Source of the DNA: Lota lota
Lineage: Eukaryota; Chordata; Actinopteri; Gadiformes; Lotidae
DNA: 64,000 nucleotides
Reading direction: 5' to 3'
Assembly: GCA_026745465.1 (NCBI GenBank)
Contig: JACYXH010000824.1
Location: 1-64,000, forward strand
Shown here: piece by piece, positions 30,400 to 39,527 of the stretch
How positions within the stretch are numbered: the stretch's first letter is position 1
How the letters are laid out: each line of letters begins with the position of its first letter
The notes under the pieces: model-generated
Database searches by the model: none
The model's input: only the letters and a program-made list of their open reading frames with translations
Told to the model about the DNA's origin: nothing
Position numbers and translations under genes: made by a program

Positions 30400-32430
30400 A
30401 TTTTCAACATTACTCAAGTAGAGGCCACACCCTAGACCTTGTCTGTTCAACCGGCACCAGCATGAAACAACTGTCTAGAATTGACCTTACCATTTCCGAC
30501 CACCTTGCCATTATCCTCCAAATAGACAACCCTGCCCCCCTCTGAAAGCAGAAACATACCATTACTTTCCAAAACCTCAAGTCCATCAACCCGTCTTCTT
30601 TTTCCACTAATCTCTCCGGAAACATCTCCGACATTCCCCCTCAGCAGAACGTCTCTCCCATCAAACTAGTAAACTTCTATAACACCAAGCTCTCCTCCGG
30701 CCTGCAAACAAAATCTCTCCTTCACACACTCCGCCCCCTGGTTCACTTGTTCGCTGCACCAACTGAAGGCGAAGGCTGTGACAACCCAAGGATACTATTC
30801 TCCACCATCAACAAACTCCCTTTAACCCAACGACTACCACTCTCACTCCTTCACGTGGACAATTCTTACGTTTCTTCCCAAATAAATTGTACATTATCCA
30901 CAACCAGCTGTTCTACTCCACCTTCTTTGGACCCGAACCCAACTGCAGACAGATCACAGATTCTCATCGTCCACTGAAATCTCTCAATCTGCCCTATCCT
31001 CTGTGGTAGCCAGTATGAAGTCTGCTACCAGTGCCTTGGACCAGTTCCCCTCCACCCTCGTCAAGTGCTGTCTCCCCACACTCTGCCCACTCATCACCAA
31101 GACCATAAACTCCTCCCTCTTCTGGTTATGTCCCCTCCACCTTGAAGCTTGCCGCAGTCACCCCCATCCTCAAAAAACCTGGACATGACTAACTACTGGC
31201 CCATTTTCAACCAGCCCTTCTAGTCAAAAGTACTGGAAAGCGTTGTTGCCACTCAGTCCCACCATGACTCTTAACTACCTCTGAGCCTTTTCAGTCTGGT
31301 TTCCGACTAAACCATAGCACTGAGACTGCTCCAATCAAAGTCACAAATGACCTACCTTTTATCATCAAATTCTTTCATGAGCTTCCTCATCCTTGACCTC
31401 AGAGCTGCTTTTGACACCATTAACCATTCCATACTCGTCACACGCCTCAAATCCACCCTTGATGGACAAGTCAAAGCTGTCCATCTCCCAGTTCCAGTCC
31501 TACCTCCCACAGTGATCAATTCATCTCAATAGACCATAGCTCCTATCATTCATTGTTTCCCCCAGGGTTCGGTGCTCTTTGGCCTCCAGTTTCACTGCTA
31601 TGCCGATGATATGCAACTCTACCTCTCCTCCAAGACCATTACTGCTGCCACTCACTCTATCCTTACCACCTGCCTAATGGACATTAAAACATGGATGCAA
31701 AGAAACTTTCTGAAACTTGACTTCAATAAGTCAGAAATTTTAATCATTATCCCAGACTCCCTTGCCTGCCCCACTCAGGACTTCATACTTCAGACGGCTC
31801 CACCGTCACCCCCTCCACCCAAATCCCAATAATGACCTTGGAGTCATCCTTGACACCGTCCTCTCCTTCCTGACCCATGTCAACCACGTTACCAAAACAG
31901 CCTTCTTCCACCTCTGTAACATTGCCCGCCTCCGACCCTCACTGTCACTTACTGCTGCAGAAACACTCATTAATGCATTCGTAACATCCAGGCTTGACTA
32001 CTGCAACAGTATCCTCTTCTTACCAGTACCCGCTCAAGTGAACACATCACCCCAGTCATCCATGACCTCCACTGGCTCCTGATTAAACACAGGATAAACG
32101 TCAAGAATCTACTCACCACCTATAAGGCTCTCAACAACCTGGCTCCATCCTACCTCTAAGATCTACTTCACCACCACGCCACCTTCCGATGCCTAGTGTC
32201 TGCTTACTCCAACCTCCTGTACATGTCCAGGACTAATTGCCATGACAGGGCATTTTCAGTCGCCGCCCCCTCTCTGTGGAACTCGTAACCAAATCGCATC
32301 AAAAATGCCCCGACTGATTAAAAAAGGCCCCCAAAACCCACCTCTTACGACTTGCCACCCCATCACTCCCCTTTACCATGTTTTTCATCCCTATATATCT
32401 TTTGAAGTGCTATATAAGGGATGTATTATT
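30400..32430 (+). mobile_element. Second L2/CR1-like LINE, longer but degraded
   Basis: It begins in the C-terminal endonuclease region (ISDHLAI near 30495) and continues through RT: AFDTINHSILVTRL near 31410, FHCYADDMQLYLSS near 31590, IKTWMQRNFLKLDFNKSE near 31690, TAFFHLCNIARLRPSLS near 31890, FVTSRLDYCNS near 31980. It has an L2-type 3' end (tttgaagtgctatataa near 32400). Many stops and frame changes show it is dead. It differs from the copy at 29250-30330 and is not a duplicate of it. Confidence 0.75.
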
Positions 32431-33790
32431 AGGGTGTCGAGCACGAAGTGCAAGACAACCTATTGTAATTGTTAGTTTTATTAGGGTGTCGAGCACGAAG
32501 TGCAAGACAACCTCTTGTTATTGTTAGTTTTATTAGTATTATTAGTATTATTATTATTCCGTTGAAAATTGACTTACACAGCCTAAACCGCTAGGGAAAA
32601 TTTTATGAAACTTGGTACAGCTGTAGAGGAAGACTACAGAAGATCTGTGTAAGAAAATCGCACTGATTGGCCGAAAGGTGGCGCTATTGCAATCGTCCAA
32701 AATAGGCAAATCATATCTCCTGACCCCTTTGGCCTACAGTCATGAAACTTTGCTCATATATGCATCTTCTCATGCTGAACAAAAATGCCTCAAAAACATA
32801 TGACTTCCGCCATGATAGATTTTCCACCATTTTGGATTTTGAGAAAAACACCAAAATCCATACAAATCCTAGATTTTTTGACTTAGACAGAAATCCTTTG
32901 GTACATATACTCTATGGACTACCCTCTTCAAATGGTCTGCAGCCAAAGTCTGTGCATAAAAACATAAAGCCCCTAGGAGCCATTAACTTTGAAAAAAGGT
33001 GTGGCTTAAAAACGCGTAAAACTAAAATGCCTATATCGACATGAAGATGGAGTCCTATGATCTTGACTCCAATACAAACGTTGTCCAACATTAAAGTTTG
33101 AACAAGATGGTACCCATGTTTTTTCAATTGGGGCGTGGCATACAAAAGGGCGTGGCTTGTGACTAAAATGACCACAGTTCCTAGAAGAAGTGTTGGATTT
33201 GAGCGGGACCAACTGTCACACAATCAGGATTCAAAACCCCAAATGCTTAAATAAGATATAAGTTGATTGACAAAACAACATGGCCGCCAGACGAGAAAAA
33301 ACTGAAAATTTGATTTAAATGCTTTTTTCGACATCAAGGAAGACTCCTGTGATCTTAAGTAAAATTGATGAGTTGTTGGGCATGAAAGTCTGAACAAGAT
33401 GACATTTTCACTTTTTCAATTTTGGTGAAACAACATGGCCGCCAGAGGCTAAAAACGGTCCGAATGGACGTAAATGCGTTTTCCGACATAAGTACGGATT
33501 CATATGATCTTTAGTCCAATACAAAGGTTGTTGGGCATGGAATTCTGAACAAGATAGCATTCTCATAAGTTTTCTATCCGCAACAACCTGGCCGCCAGAG
33601 GCAAAAAAACGTCAGAATGGGCTTAAAATGCGTTTTAAAAAATCTATATGGACTCCTATCATCTTGTGTAAAATTGAAAAGTTATTCAGCATGAAATTCC
33701 GAACAAATTAGATTTCTCACTTTTCCAATTATGCCCAAAAACATGGCTTCCAGAGGCTCTTAACGGTTAGACTGCCGTGATTCCAATCCC
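32427..33790. repeat. Degenerate tandem-repeat block, possibly Helentron-associated
   Basis: It starts with two tandem copies of a 53-bp unit (attagggtgtcgagcacga...). The unit contains a small hairpin gcacgaagtgc. From about 33280 there are three to four diverged units of about 160 bp, each with aacaacatggccgccagagg, a gcgttttccgac-like stretch, tcatatgatcttaagt and aagttgttgggcatgaaat. This fits repeats found near Helitron/Helentron ends in fish and lies 3' of the helicase gene, but membership of the element is inference. Confidence 0.5.
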
Positions 33791-33799
33791 ATTGAACCA

Positions 33800-33965
33800 C
33801 TCTTACTATCATTATCTTCATACTGTATGACAATATATAAAACTTTTCTCTCACTTTTCAAAAGAGTGTTTGATCAAAGTAAACCTAAAGTGTGTGTGTC
33901 TGTAGCTATCATTTCTTTAAATACAGTTTAAAATAGAATCAGAACTGGCATAGCTTGTAACACTA

Positions 33966-34014
<49 letters not shown>

Positions 34015-34352
34015 TCTGAAGCTGTCATTTTATTAAAAACACCCCATTCAACTAGTCTTACTATCATTTTCTTCATACTGTATGACAATATATAATACTT
34101 TAGTCTCTCTTTTCTAAACAGTGTTTGATCAAAGTAAACCTAAAGTGTGTGTGTCTGAAGCTGTCATTACAATAAAAACAACCCATTTACTATCATTATC
34201 TTCATACTGTATGACAATATATAATACTTTTGTCTCACTTTTCTAAACAACGTGTGATCAAAGTAAAGCTTCTTCCTTGATTTAAACCAAAAACAATACA
34301 GTACAATGTAAAGTCCACCCATTCAACTAGTCTTACTATCATTATCTTCATG
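33800..34352. repeat. Tandem units abutting the helicase gene, with TG expansion
   Basis: Four units contain cttactatcattatcttcat, the first three continuing actgtatgacaatatata...gatcaaagtaaa. They start near 33806, 34056, 34192 and 34329; the last is cut short. The first unit has grown by a (TG)n run (33969-34013). The helicase frame ends inside the last unit. Confidence 0.75.
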
Positions 34353-36240
34353 CAGTAAACATGTTTTTCAATGAAACAACAGCATTATCAACTGTCAGAC
34401 CTTGTACCTTGTGAACTGTGCATGCCCATGCCAATCTCAAAGGAAATTGGCGTCTTACTCCACCATTGATTGACACTTGGTCTTCTTGTGGTTCAATGAT
34501 TGTTGCATTTAGAGGGACGTTCGGTCGAGTCTTTGCTCTCTGATTATGGCCAACTTTTGGATCGTCAAATAAAACATGGATTTCAGAAGGAAATGAACCG
34601 TCGGGGGAAGGTGTTATGTGGACAACAGTTCCGAAGGCACCATTCACAAGACCGTCTGAAACGTCTATGTTTTTCTTAAGCATGACTCTTGCATCTGTAC
34701 CAATGCTCAGAGATTTTGACAAACAAGAGTTAAACACTTTCTGATGATGACCTGTTTTTCGTTCCATCCTTCCAGTTTTGGGGTTTCTTTCAAAATCTTG
34801 AGCCTCTATAGTTATGGCATCTGGGCATCTTGAATGCAGCATTTCAATATTGTATGTGTCCACTTGTCGATTGGTAGAAAATATGTGCATTGCATTAGAT
34901 TCCTCTCCAGTTTCACGTTCTTTTATCAAATGAACGCCTCTGTCATTTAATCGTTCAGCCTTTTTGCGGATTCTGAAACGATTCAACATTTCAGCAAATG
35001 TTGAATTTTTTTGCCTGACCACCTGTGTTAGTTGTGCAACCAAAAAGTTATTGTCCCACAAATTGACTCCTGTCCCATCTGCATATAAAGGTGTGCCTTT
35101 CACGGGTGGCAACTGATAAAAATCACCTACTGCAAGTATGCTCACTTTTCCAAACAGTGAATAGTCTCCAGTCTGTTTTATTTGTCTTAATCGACCATGA
35201 ATGTATGCCATAAGCCGATGGTCAACCATGGATATTTCGTCAATTATTAATATTTCTAGATTACCTAGCTTTGCACGGAGAGAATTTATTTTCTCATCAC
35301 CAAGAGGTACATAGGGGAATGTGACATTTACACCAATGGAAAAAGTGTTATGTATGGTAGAGGCACCAATGTTATACGCAGCCACGCCAGTTGGAGCGGT
35401 CAACAGAACTGTAACGTCATCGGGATTTACTGAGGTTTGAGACAGCAGTCTGCTTGATTCGTACTGTATAGCCTTAAGCAAATGGGTTTTTCCTGTGCCT
35501 GCACCCCCAGTGATGAACACGTTGAAGGAATCTGAATTTTCACCACGTATTTCTTGTAAACACCAATTGCGAATTTTATAGAAGATAGATGATTGCTCCT
35601 CATTCAAGGATCTCATTAGATGTAATGCTTCTTCTCTGCACATTTTGTCATTTTGAGCTTCAGCAGTGCACATTTTTGGTGGATTTGTAGTCAGATCAGG
35701 TATATTTTCCTCATCATGGTTATCATCATCATTGGTGTCATCTTTCCTTAGATCAAGACATTCTAACCGTTCCCTCTCAGATTCAGGACAGATTTGGGCC
35801 CAAGCATCTTCCACATTGCCATTGTGCTCCAAGAGCTCTTGAGCTTCATCGATTTTAGCACTTTCTTTTTCAAAAAGACACCTGTTTGTGTCAACAATGG
35901 ATTTCACTGTTTGTAAAACATGGTCAGCATTTGTCACTGCGCCAACTTGGTAAAAGTTTTCATATGACTCAAAAGGTTGAGGTTTTAATTGAGAATCTTG
36001 ATAGTACGTTAAGAAAAGCTGCAGAATAGAATGGTGGTATCTTTCGGAATCTTTTGTGGGTGTAAATCTTGGATATCTCACAATTGCTGGTTCTGTTCGT
36101 GTTCGTCTTTTCACAAACCCGAAGTTGTCGTTCAGTTTAAATGTTTCGGATGGAGATTGAGAAACCTCTGATTTTGAAAGCACTCTATATTCTGAAGCAA
36201 ATGTTGCAAGGCATAGATGTTCAAACGTCTTTGTGTGGGG
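34348..36240 (-). CDS. PIF1-like helicase domain of Helitron RepHel
   Basis: An ATP-dependent 5'-3' DNA helicase thought to unwind the donor during rolling-circle transposition. Visible motifs in 611 residues (ATG at 36183): Walker A FITGGAGTGKTHLLK, DEISMVD (Walker B), GDFYQLPPV (motif III), LTQVVRQKN (motif IV region) and WACTVHKVQGLTVD (motif V). The protein stops at SLKNMFTA shortly after motif V, so the usual motif VI (ALSRV-type) is absent. Upstream, in another frame (36185-36240), RPHTKTFEHLCLATFASEYR fits the Rep-helicase linker, showing a frame change between the Rep and helicase ORFs. Confidence 0.88.
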   Translation of the reverse strand, partial: PHTKTFEHLCLATFASEYRVLSKSEVSQSPSETFKLNDNFGFVKRRTRTEPAIVRYPRFTPTKDSERYHHSILQLFLTYYQDSQLKPQPFESYENFYQVGAVTNADHVLQTVKSIVDTNRCLFEKESAKIDEAQELLEHNGNVEDAWAQICPESERERLECLDLRKDDTNDDDNHDEENIPDLTTNPPKMCTAEAQNDKMCREEALHLMRSLNEEQSSIFYKIRNWCLQEIRGENSDSFNVFITGGAGTGKTHLLKAIQYESSRLLSQTSVNPDDVTVLLTAPTGVAAYNIGASTIHNTFSIGVNVTFPYVPLGDEKINSLRAKLGNLEILIIDEISMVDHRLMAYIHGRLRQIKQTGDYSLFGKVSILAVGDFYQLPPVKGTPLYADGTGVNLWDNNFLVAQLTQVVRQKNSTFAEMLNRFRIRKKAERLNDRGVHLIKERETGEESNAMHIFSTNRQVDTYNIEMLHSRCPDAITIEAQDFERNPKTGRMERKTGHHQKVFNSCLSKSLSIGTDARVMLKKNIDVSDGLVNGAFGTVVHITPSPDGSFPSEIHVLFDDPKVGHNQRAKTRPNVPLNATIIEPQEDQVSINGGVRRQFPLRLAWACTVHKVQGLTVDNAVVSLKNMFTA

Positions 36241-36269
36241 TCTGTTCTTATATCAGTCTACCAGACTGA

Positions 36270-37691
36270 TCATCCATAAACCTCCTGAAGATCTGCGTTC
36301 TGGAGTACATTCAAAGGTTTTGACATTCTAATGGTATCTCCGATTGGAATGAATTGTACTTTGCGAGAACATTCCTTCAGGTGCATGTTTGTCACTCTAT
36401 ACACAGCCTCTTGTGCACTGACTTCTCTGTTGTGAAGATAAGCACTGCCAAGCTTCTTGAACGCTTGTTTAGCATCAAGGTTTCCCTCCAGACCTTCCTT
36501 CTGTGTGCGATCAAGCAACAATCCCATTTGGCGTTCTGCTTTCGATATGTAAGAGACAATGTACATAACACATGAATAGGCATCTACCACAAATTGAATG
36601 TCCATATTGGCATTCCAGCTTTGCAACAAATATCTGTTGTATTGGTTTACCCAGATACTATTTGGTGCTCGTTTCAAAACAACACTTGTTTTATGGGCAA
36701 TTCTGTTATAGGCAAGTTCAAATGTTGTTTGATCTATGCCAATTGCATGAAATAAGTCATCTGTTGATTCAAACGTGACATCAGAATTTAGCAACGCTGT
36801 TTTGGCCATTTTGAGAATTCTCACAGCTTCCTCCCTTTCCATGTGAAACTCTTGCTCTATAGTTGCGTTTGATTTATTGATGTAATCACCATCATCATCA
36901 ATTTCCATGTTTATCTCATGGTATGCATCAGTCTGCTTGCCTTTCAACTCTTTTGAATTATTAGCACGACTAACAAAAGTTTGACACGAACAAGGCCTGG
37001 GAAAACCAAATCGACACACTGTGTTTTTCATTCTGCATGATTTTGAATGGCGGAGGCTGTGCTTCTGAACGGTCACATATTCGTGCATCTCATCGTCTGT
37101 GGATGGCATTTCACATGTTACATACTTGTCCACAAATTCAACAACTTCTGCATCAGAATCTTTATCTATTTGTGGTGCGTCTTTAACCCAGAACAAACAG
37201 TGACAATGGGCTGAGCCTCTCATCTGATATTCCACACGGAAGAAATGGTCAACTACATGTCCAATAGGAGCCGCTGGAGATAATATCACTTCTTTTAGAA
37301 AGCAATGCCATCGATGATCAAACATCCTTGCTGCTGTCACTGGGTTCCGTTTCAGTAAACCACATTTCTCTGACCAATCGAGTTGTTCTATGTCAATCTG
37401 CTTTCCTTCTTGTCGGATAAGGGTGTTTAGCATTTCTGGCCATCGTAAATCCGCTGCTGAGAATGAACAAAACCATTTAGGAATACCAAGCTGTCTTATC
37501 ATGGCAAACAGGTCTTTTTGTGCACATTGCCAATATGGTGGGGTTCCACGGACTGCTCTCAGAAACGTGTAACCTTCATCATTGTACAGGATCTTCTTTA
37601 ACGATTCGGTGTTTGTTAACATATCCGCTGTGATACGCTTGTGCACTTTGTTGTCCAATCCCTTTCTCATTGCTATAGAAACATTAGACAA
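36270..37691 (-). CDS. Helitron Rep (HUH nickase) domain
   Basis: This is the endonuclease that cuts and joins the transposon strand. The 473-residue frame has the Helitron_like_N region (RGTPPYWQCAQKDLFAMIRQ, GIPKWFCSFSAADLRWPE), the HUH motif with two metal-binding His in MRGSAHCHCLFWVKDAP, and a catalytic Tyr pair in YIVSYISKAE. It ends PLNVLQNADLQEVYG at 36270 just before the helicase frame. The preceding coding sequence is in another frame (37673-38395), overlapping by 19 bp. Confidence 0.85.
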   Translation of the reverse strand: MSNVSIAMRKGLDNKVHKRITADMLTNTESLKKILYNDEGYTFLRAVRGTPPYWQCAQKDLFAMIRQLGIPKWFCSFSAADLRWPEMLNTLIRQEGKQIDIEQLDWSEKCGLLKRNPVTAARMFDHRWHCFLKEVILSPAAPIGHVVDHFFRVEYQMRGSAHCHCLFWVKDAPQIDKDSDAEVVEFVDKYVTCEMPSTDDEMHEYVTVQKHSLRHSKSCRMKNTVCRFGFPRPCSCQTFVSRANNSKELKGKQTDAYHEINMEIDDDGDYINKSNATIEQEFHMEREEAVRILKMAKTALLNSDVTFESTDDLFHAIGIDQTTFELAYNRIAHKTSVVLKRAPNSIWVNQYNRYLLQSWNANMDIQFVVDAYSCVMYIVSYISKAERQMGLLLDRTQKEGLEGNLDAKQAFKKLGSAYLHNREVSAQEAVYRVTNMHLKECSRKVQFIPIGDTIRMSKPLNVLQNADLQEVYG

Positions 37692-38395
37692 AATCTGGTC
37701 AACTTCTGATATATATTGGGCATAAAATATATCTTTGCAAACCTTCCATCAGCATTTAAAAGTCTGTTATTTAGGTATCTTGAAAGTGTGATTTTCTCAG
37801 GTCTGTCATCAAAGAAGGTCGGACCGCCTTTTGGATACAAAACTGGAAAACACTTGGCTTCATTTGTTTGATCCATCAGCAGGCTGACTGGGGTGTTACC
37901 TTCCGCAGGGGCCAAAGACATTACACTGTCGAAATGCTGATCAAGAATCTCTTGGCCAATGTCAACAGGTTGAAGACAGGTATCAAGAAACATTCCGTGT
38001 TGTTGCTCAGTGTATGTTAAATCTTCATCAAGCTGTTCTGTTTCATCGAAATTGTTGACATCAACCTGATTTGTTGCATCATCCTCATCTGTTTCAGCAT
38101 GGCCATTGTTATTGTTTGTAATTGATTGATTATTGTCATCCGCTTCCTCAGGGTCACTGATTTTGCTCAGAGGGTTTATCCAGTCTGTACAGATTTCTGT
38201 GTCAGCATAGCAAGGATTATGTTGCACCAAGTATTGTAAAGCTTTTTGTACATGATCCGTTTTAACATATTGATATTCATAATGTCCCTTGTATGTCAGC
38301 TTACGTTTCAGTTTAATCCGTATCATCATATCATCAGAGTTGTTTCTGGGTAGAGTATTTGTCACCGTTGTAATGTTGGAAGGTACACACATCAC
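37673..38395 (-). CDS. Helitron Rep-helicase, region preceding the HUH core
   Basis: 240 residues containing the conserved Helitron block VMCVPSN..TVTNTLPRNN, IRIKLKRKLTYKGHYEYQ and VPLLMDQTNEAKCFPVLYPKG-type sequence (VSLLMDQTNEAKCFPVLYPK), with an acidic linker between. It connects the zinc-finger part upstream (frame change near 38400-38440) with the HUH core downstream (frame change near 37690-37720). The start given is only the first Met of this frame; the natural protein starts further upstream. Confidence 0.8.
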   Translation of the reverse strand: MMCVPSNITTVTNTLPRNNSDDMMIRIKLKRKLTYKGHYEYQYVKTDHVQKALQYLVQHNPCYADTEICTDWINPLSKISDPEEADDNNQSITNNNNGHAETDEDDATNQVDVNNFDETEQLDEDLTYTEQQHGMFLDTCLQPVDIGQEILDQHFDSVMSLAPAEGNTPVSLLMDQTNEAKCFPVLYPKGGPTFFDDRPEKITLSRYLNNRLLNADGRFAKIYFMPNIYQKLTRFCLMFL

Positions 38396-39527
38396 TGGTC
38401 CATGGCAACCATTTTGTCCTCCTTTTGGTAACGCAAGTACTTTTCATGAATGGAATATGTTTGGCTATAAGGTGTTCTTCTAGAGAGTTAAGACATTTTA
38501 GTTCTTCTGGTATGGTTTCCAAATGAAGATTGTTTGCTACACTTTCTTGAGGCATTTTTCCAGACAGCATTTTCCGATGGCATGTGTAACAAGTCCACAG
38601 TTTAGAGAATGATCCTTGTGATCTGCTACAATTAGGTAAGCACTTGTCATCACACACATGTAAATATGTCAACGTAATGCACTTCTCTGCTAATGAAGCA
38701 ATATTTTGCCCTTTATTTGCATAAGAAGACTTTTTGCATTCAATGACCTGCTTTCTGAAAAGTTGCCGATGGCAAACAGAGCAAACAAATTCAGGACCTG
38801 TGGAAATGTGTTTTTTGAAACATTCAATGGCAAAGTAAATGTCCTGCTGCTTGGTTTTCTTTTCTGCATATGTCTTCTGCCCTCTCATTTGTACATCTGC
38901 TCGAAACTCTGAATTAACAGCATATTTGTCCTTGCTGGATTTACGAACATCAGTTTGAAATTTTTTGTTTGTAGCGTATTTGAACTTGCTGGATTCACGA
39001 ACACCTGCTTTAAATTCTGGGTTGGAAGCGTATTTGAACTTGCTGAATTCACGAACATCTGCTTTAAATTCTGGGTTGGTAGCGTATTTGCCCTTGCTGG
39101 ATTCACGAACATACGCTTGGAATTCTGGGTTGGTAGCGTATTTGACCTTGTTGAATTCACGAACATCTGCTTGGAATTTTGAGTTGGTAGCGTATTTATT
39201 CTTGCTGAATTCACGAACATCTGCTTTAAATTCTGGGTTGGTAGCGTATTTGTCCTTGCTGGATTCACGAACATACGCTTGGTATTCTGGGTTGGTAGCG
39301 TATTTGACCTTGTTGAATTCACGAACATCTGCTTGGAATTTATAGTTGGTAGCGTATTTATTCTTGCTGAATTCACGAACAGATTGACAATAATTAGCAT
39401 CATTATGGTAACTCAAGTTGGTATTTTGTTTCTTTCTCAACCTAAACATGATATTTGTCTGATACGTGTCTTTCTCCTTCTCAGATTGTGATATTTTGAG
39501 ACTTGCAAACCTTTTTCTTAGTTGCAT
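38334..39527 (-). CDS. Helitron Rep N-terminus: 18-residue repeats and zinc fingers
   Basis: 397 residues. Residues about 45-210 are ten tandem copies of an 18-residue basic unit (VREFSKNKYATNPEFKAD), encoded by a 54-bp DNA repeat at about 38890-39390. After these come Cys-rich fingers (FVCSVCHRQL, CDDKCLPNCSRS, WTCYTCHRKM), then ELKCLNSLEEHLIAKHIPFMK, where the frame leaves the Helitron consensus. Basic KY-rich repeats and fingers of this kind occur at the N-terminus of Helitron replicases and are presumed to bind DNA. The frame overlaps the protease ORF upstream by 10 bp. Confidence 0.8.
   Translation of the reverse strand: MQLRKRFASLKISQSEKEKDTYQTNIMFRLRKKQNTNLSYHNDANYCQSVREFSKNKYATNYKFQADVREFNKVKYATNPEYQAYVRESSKDKYATNPEFKADVREFSKNKYATNSKFQADVREFNKVKYATNPEFQAYVRESSKGKYATNPEFKADVREFSKFKYASNPEFKAGVRESSKFKYATNKKFQTDVRKSSKDKYAVNSEFRADVQMRGQKTYAEKKTKQQDIYFAIECFKKHISTGPEFVCSVCHRQLFRKQVIECKKSSYANKGQNIASLAEKCITLTYLHVCDDKCLPNCSRSQGSFSKLWTCYTCHRKMLSGKMPQESVANNLHLETIPEELKCLNSLEEHLIAKHIPFMKSTCVTKRRTKWLPWTSDVCTFQHYNGDKYSTQKQL
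38890..39390 (-). repeat. 54-bp coding minisatellite (ten units)
   Basis: An in-frame tandem array encoding the 18-residue units of the Helitron N-terminus. Length and phase are conserved across the copies, so several other frames are open across it as well. Confidence 0.9.

Noticed and set aside
32742-33223. Short ORFs in the 32.4-33.8 kb repeat block
   Set aside because: Repeat-derived frames with no domain.
38885-39403. 172-codon minus-strand ORF with NSARINTLPTQN repeats
   Set aside because: Alternate frame of the 54-bp Helitron repeat array; the KY-rich frame matches Helitron N-termini.
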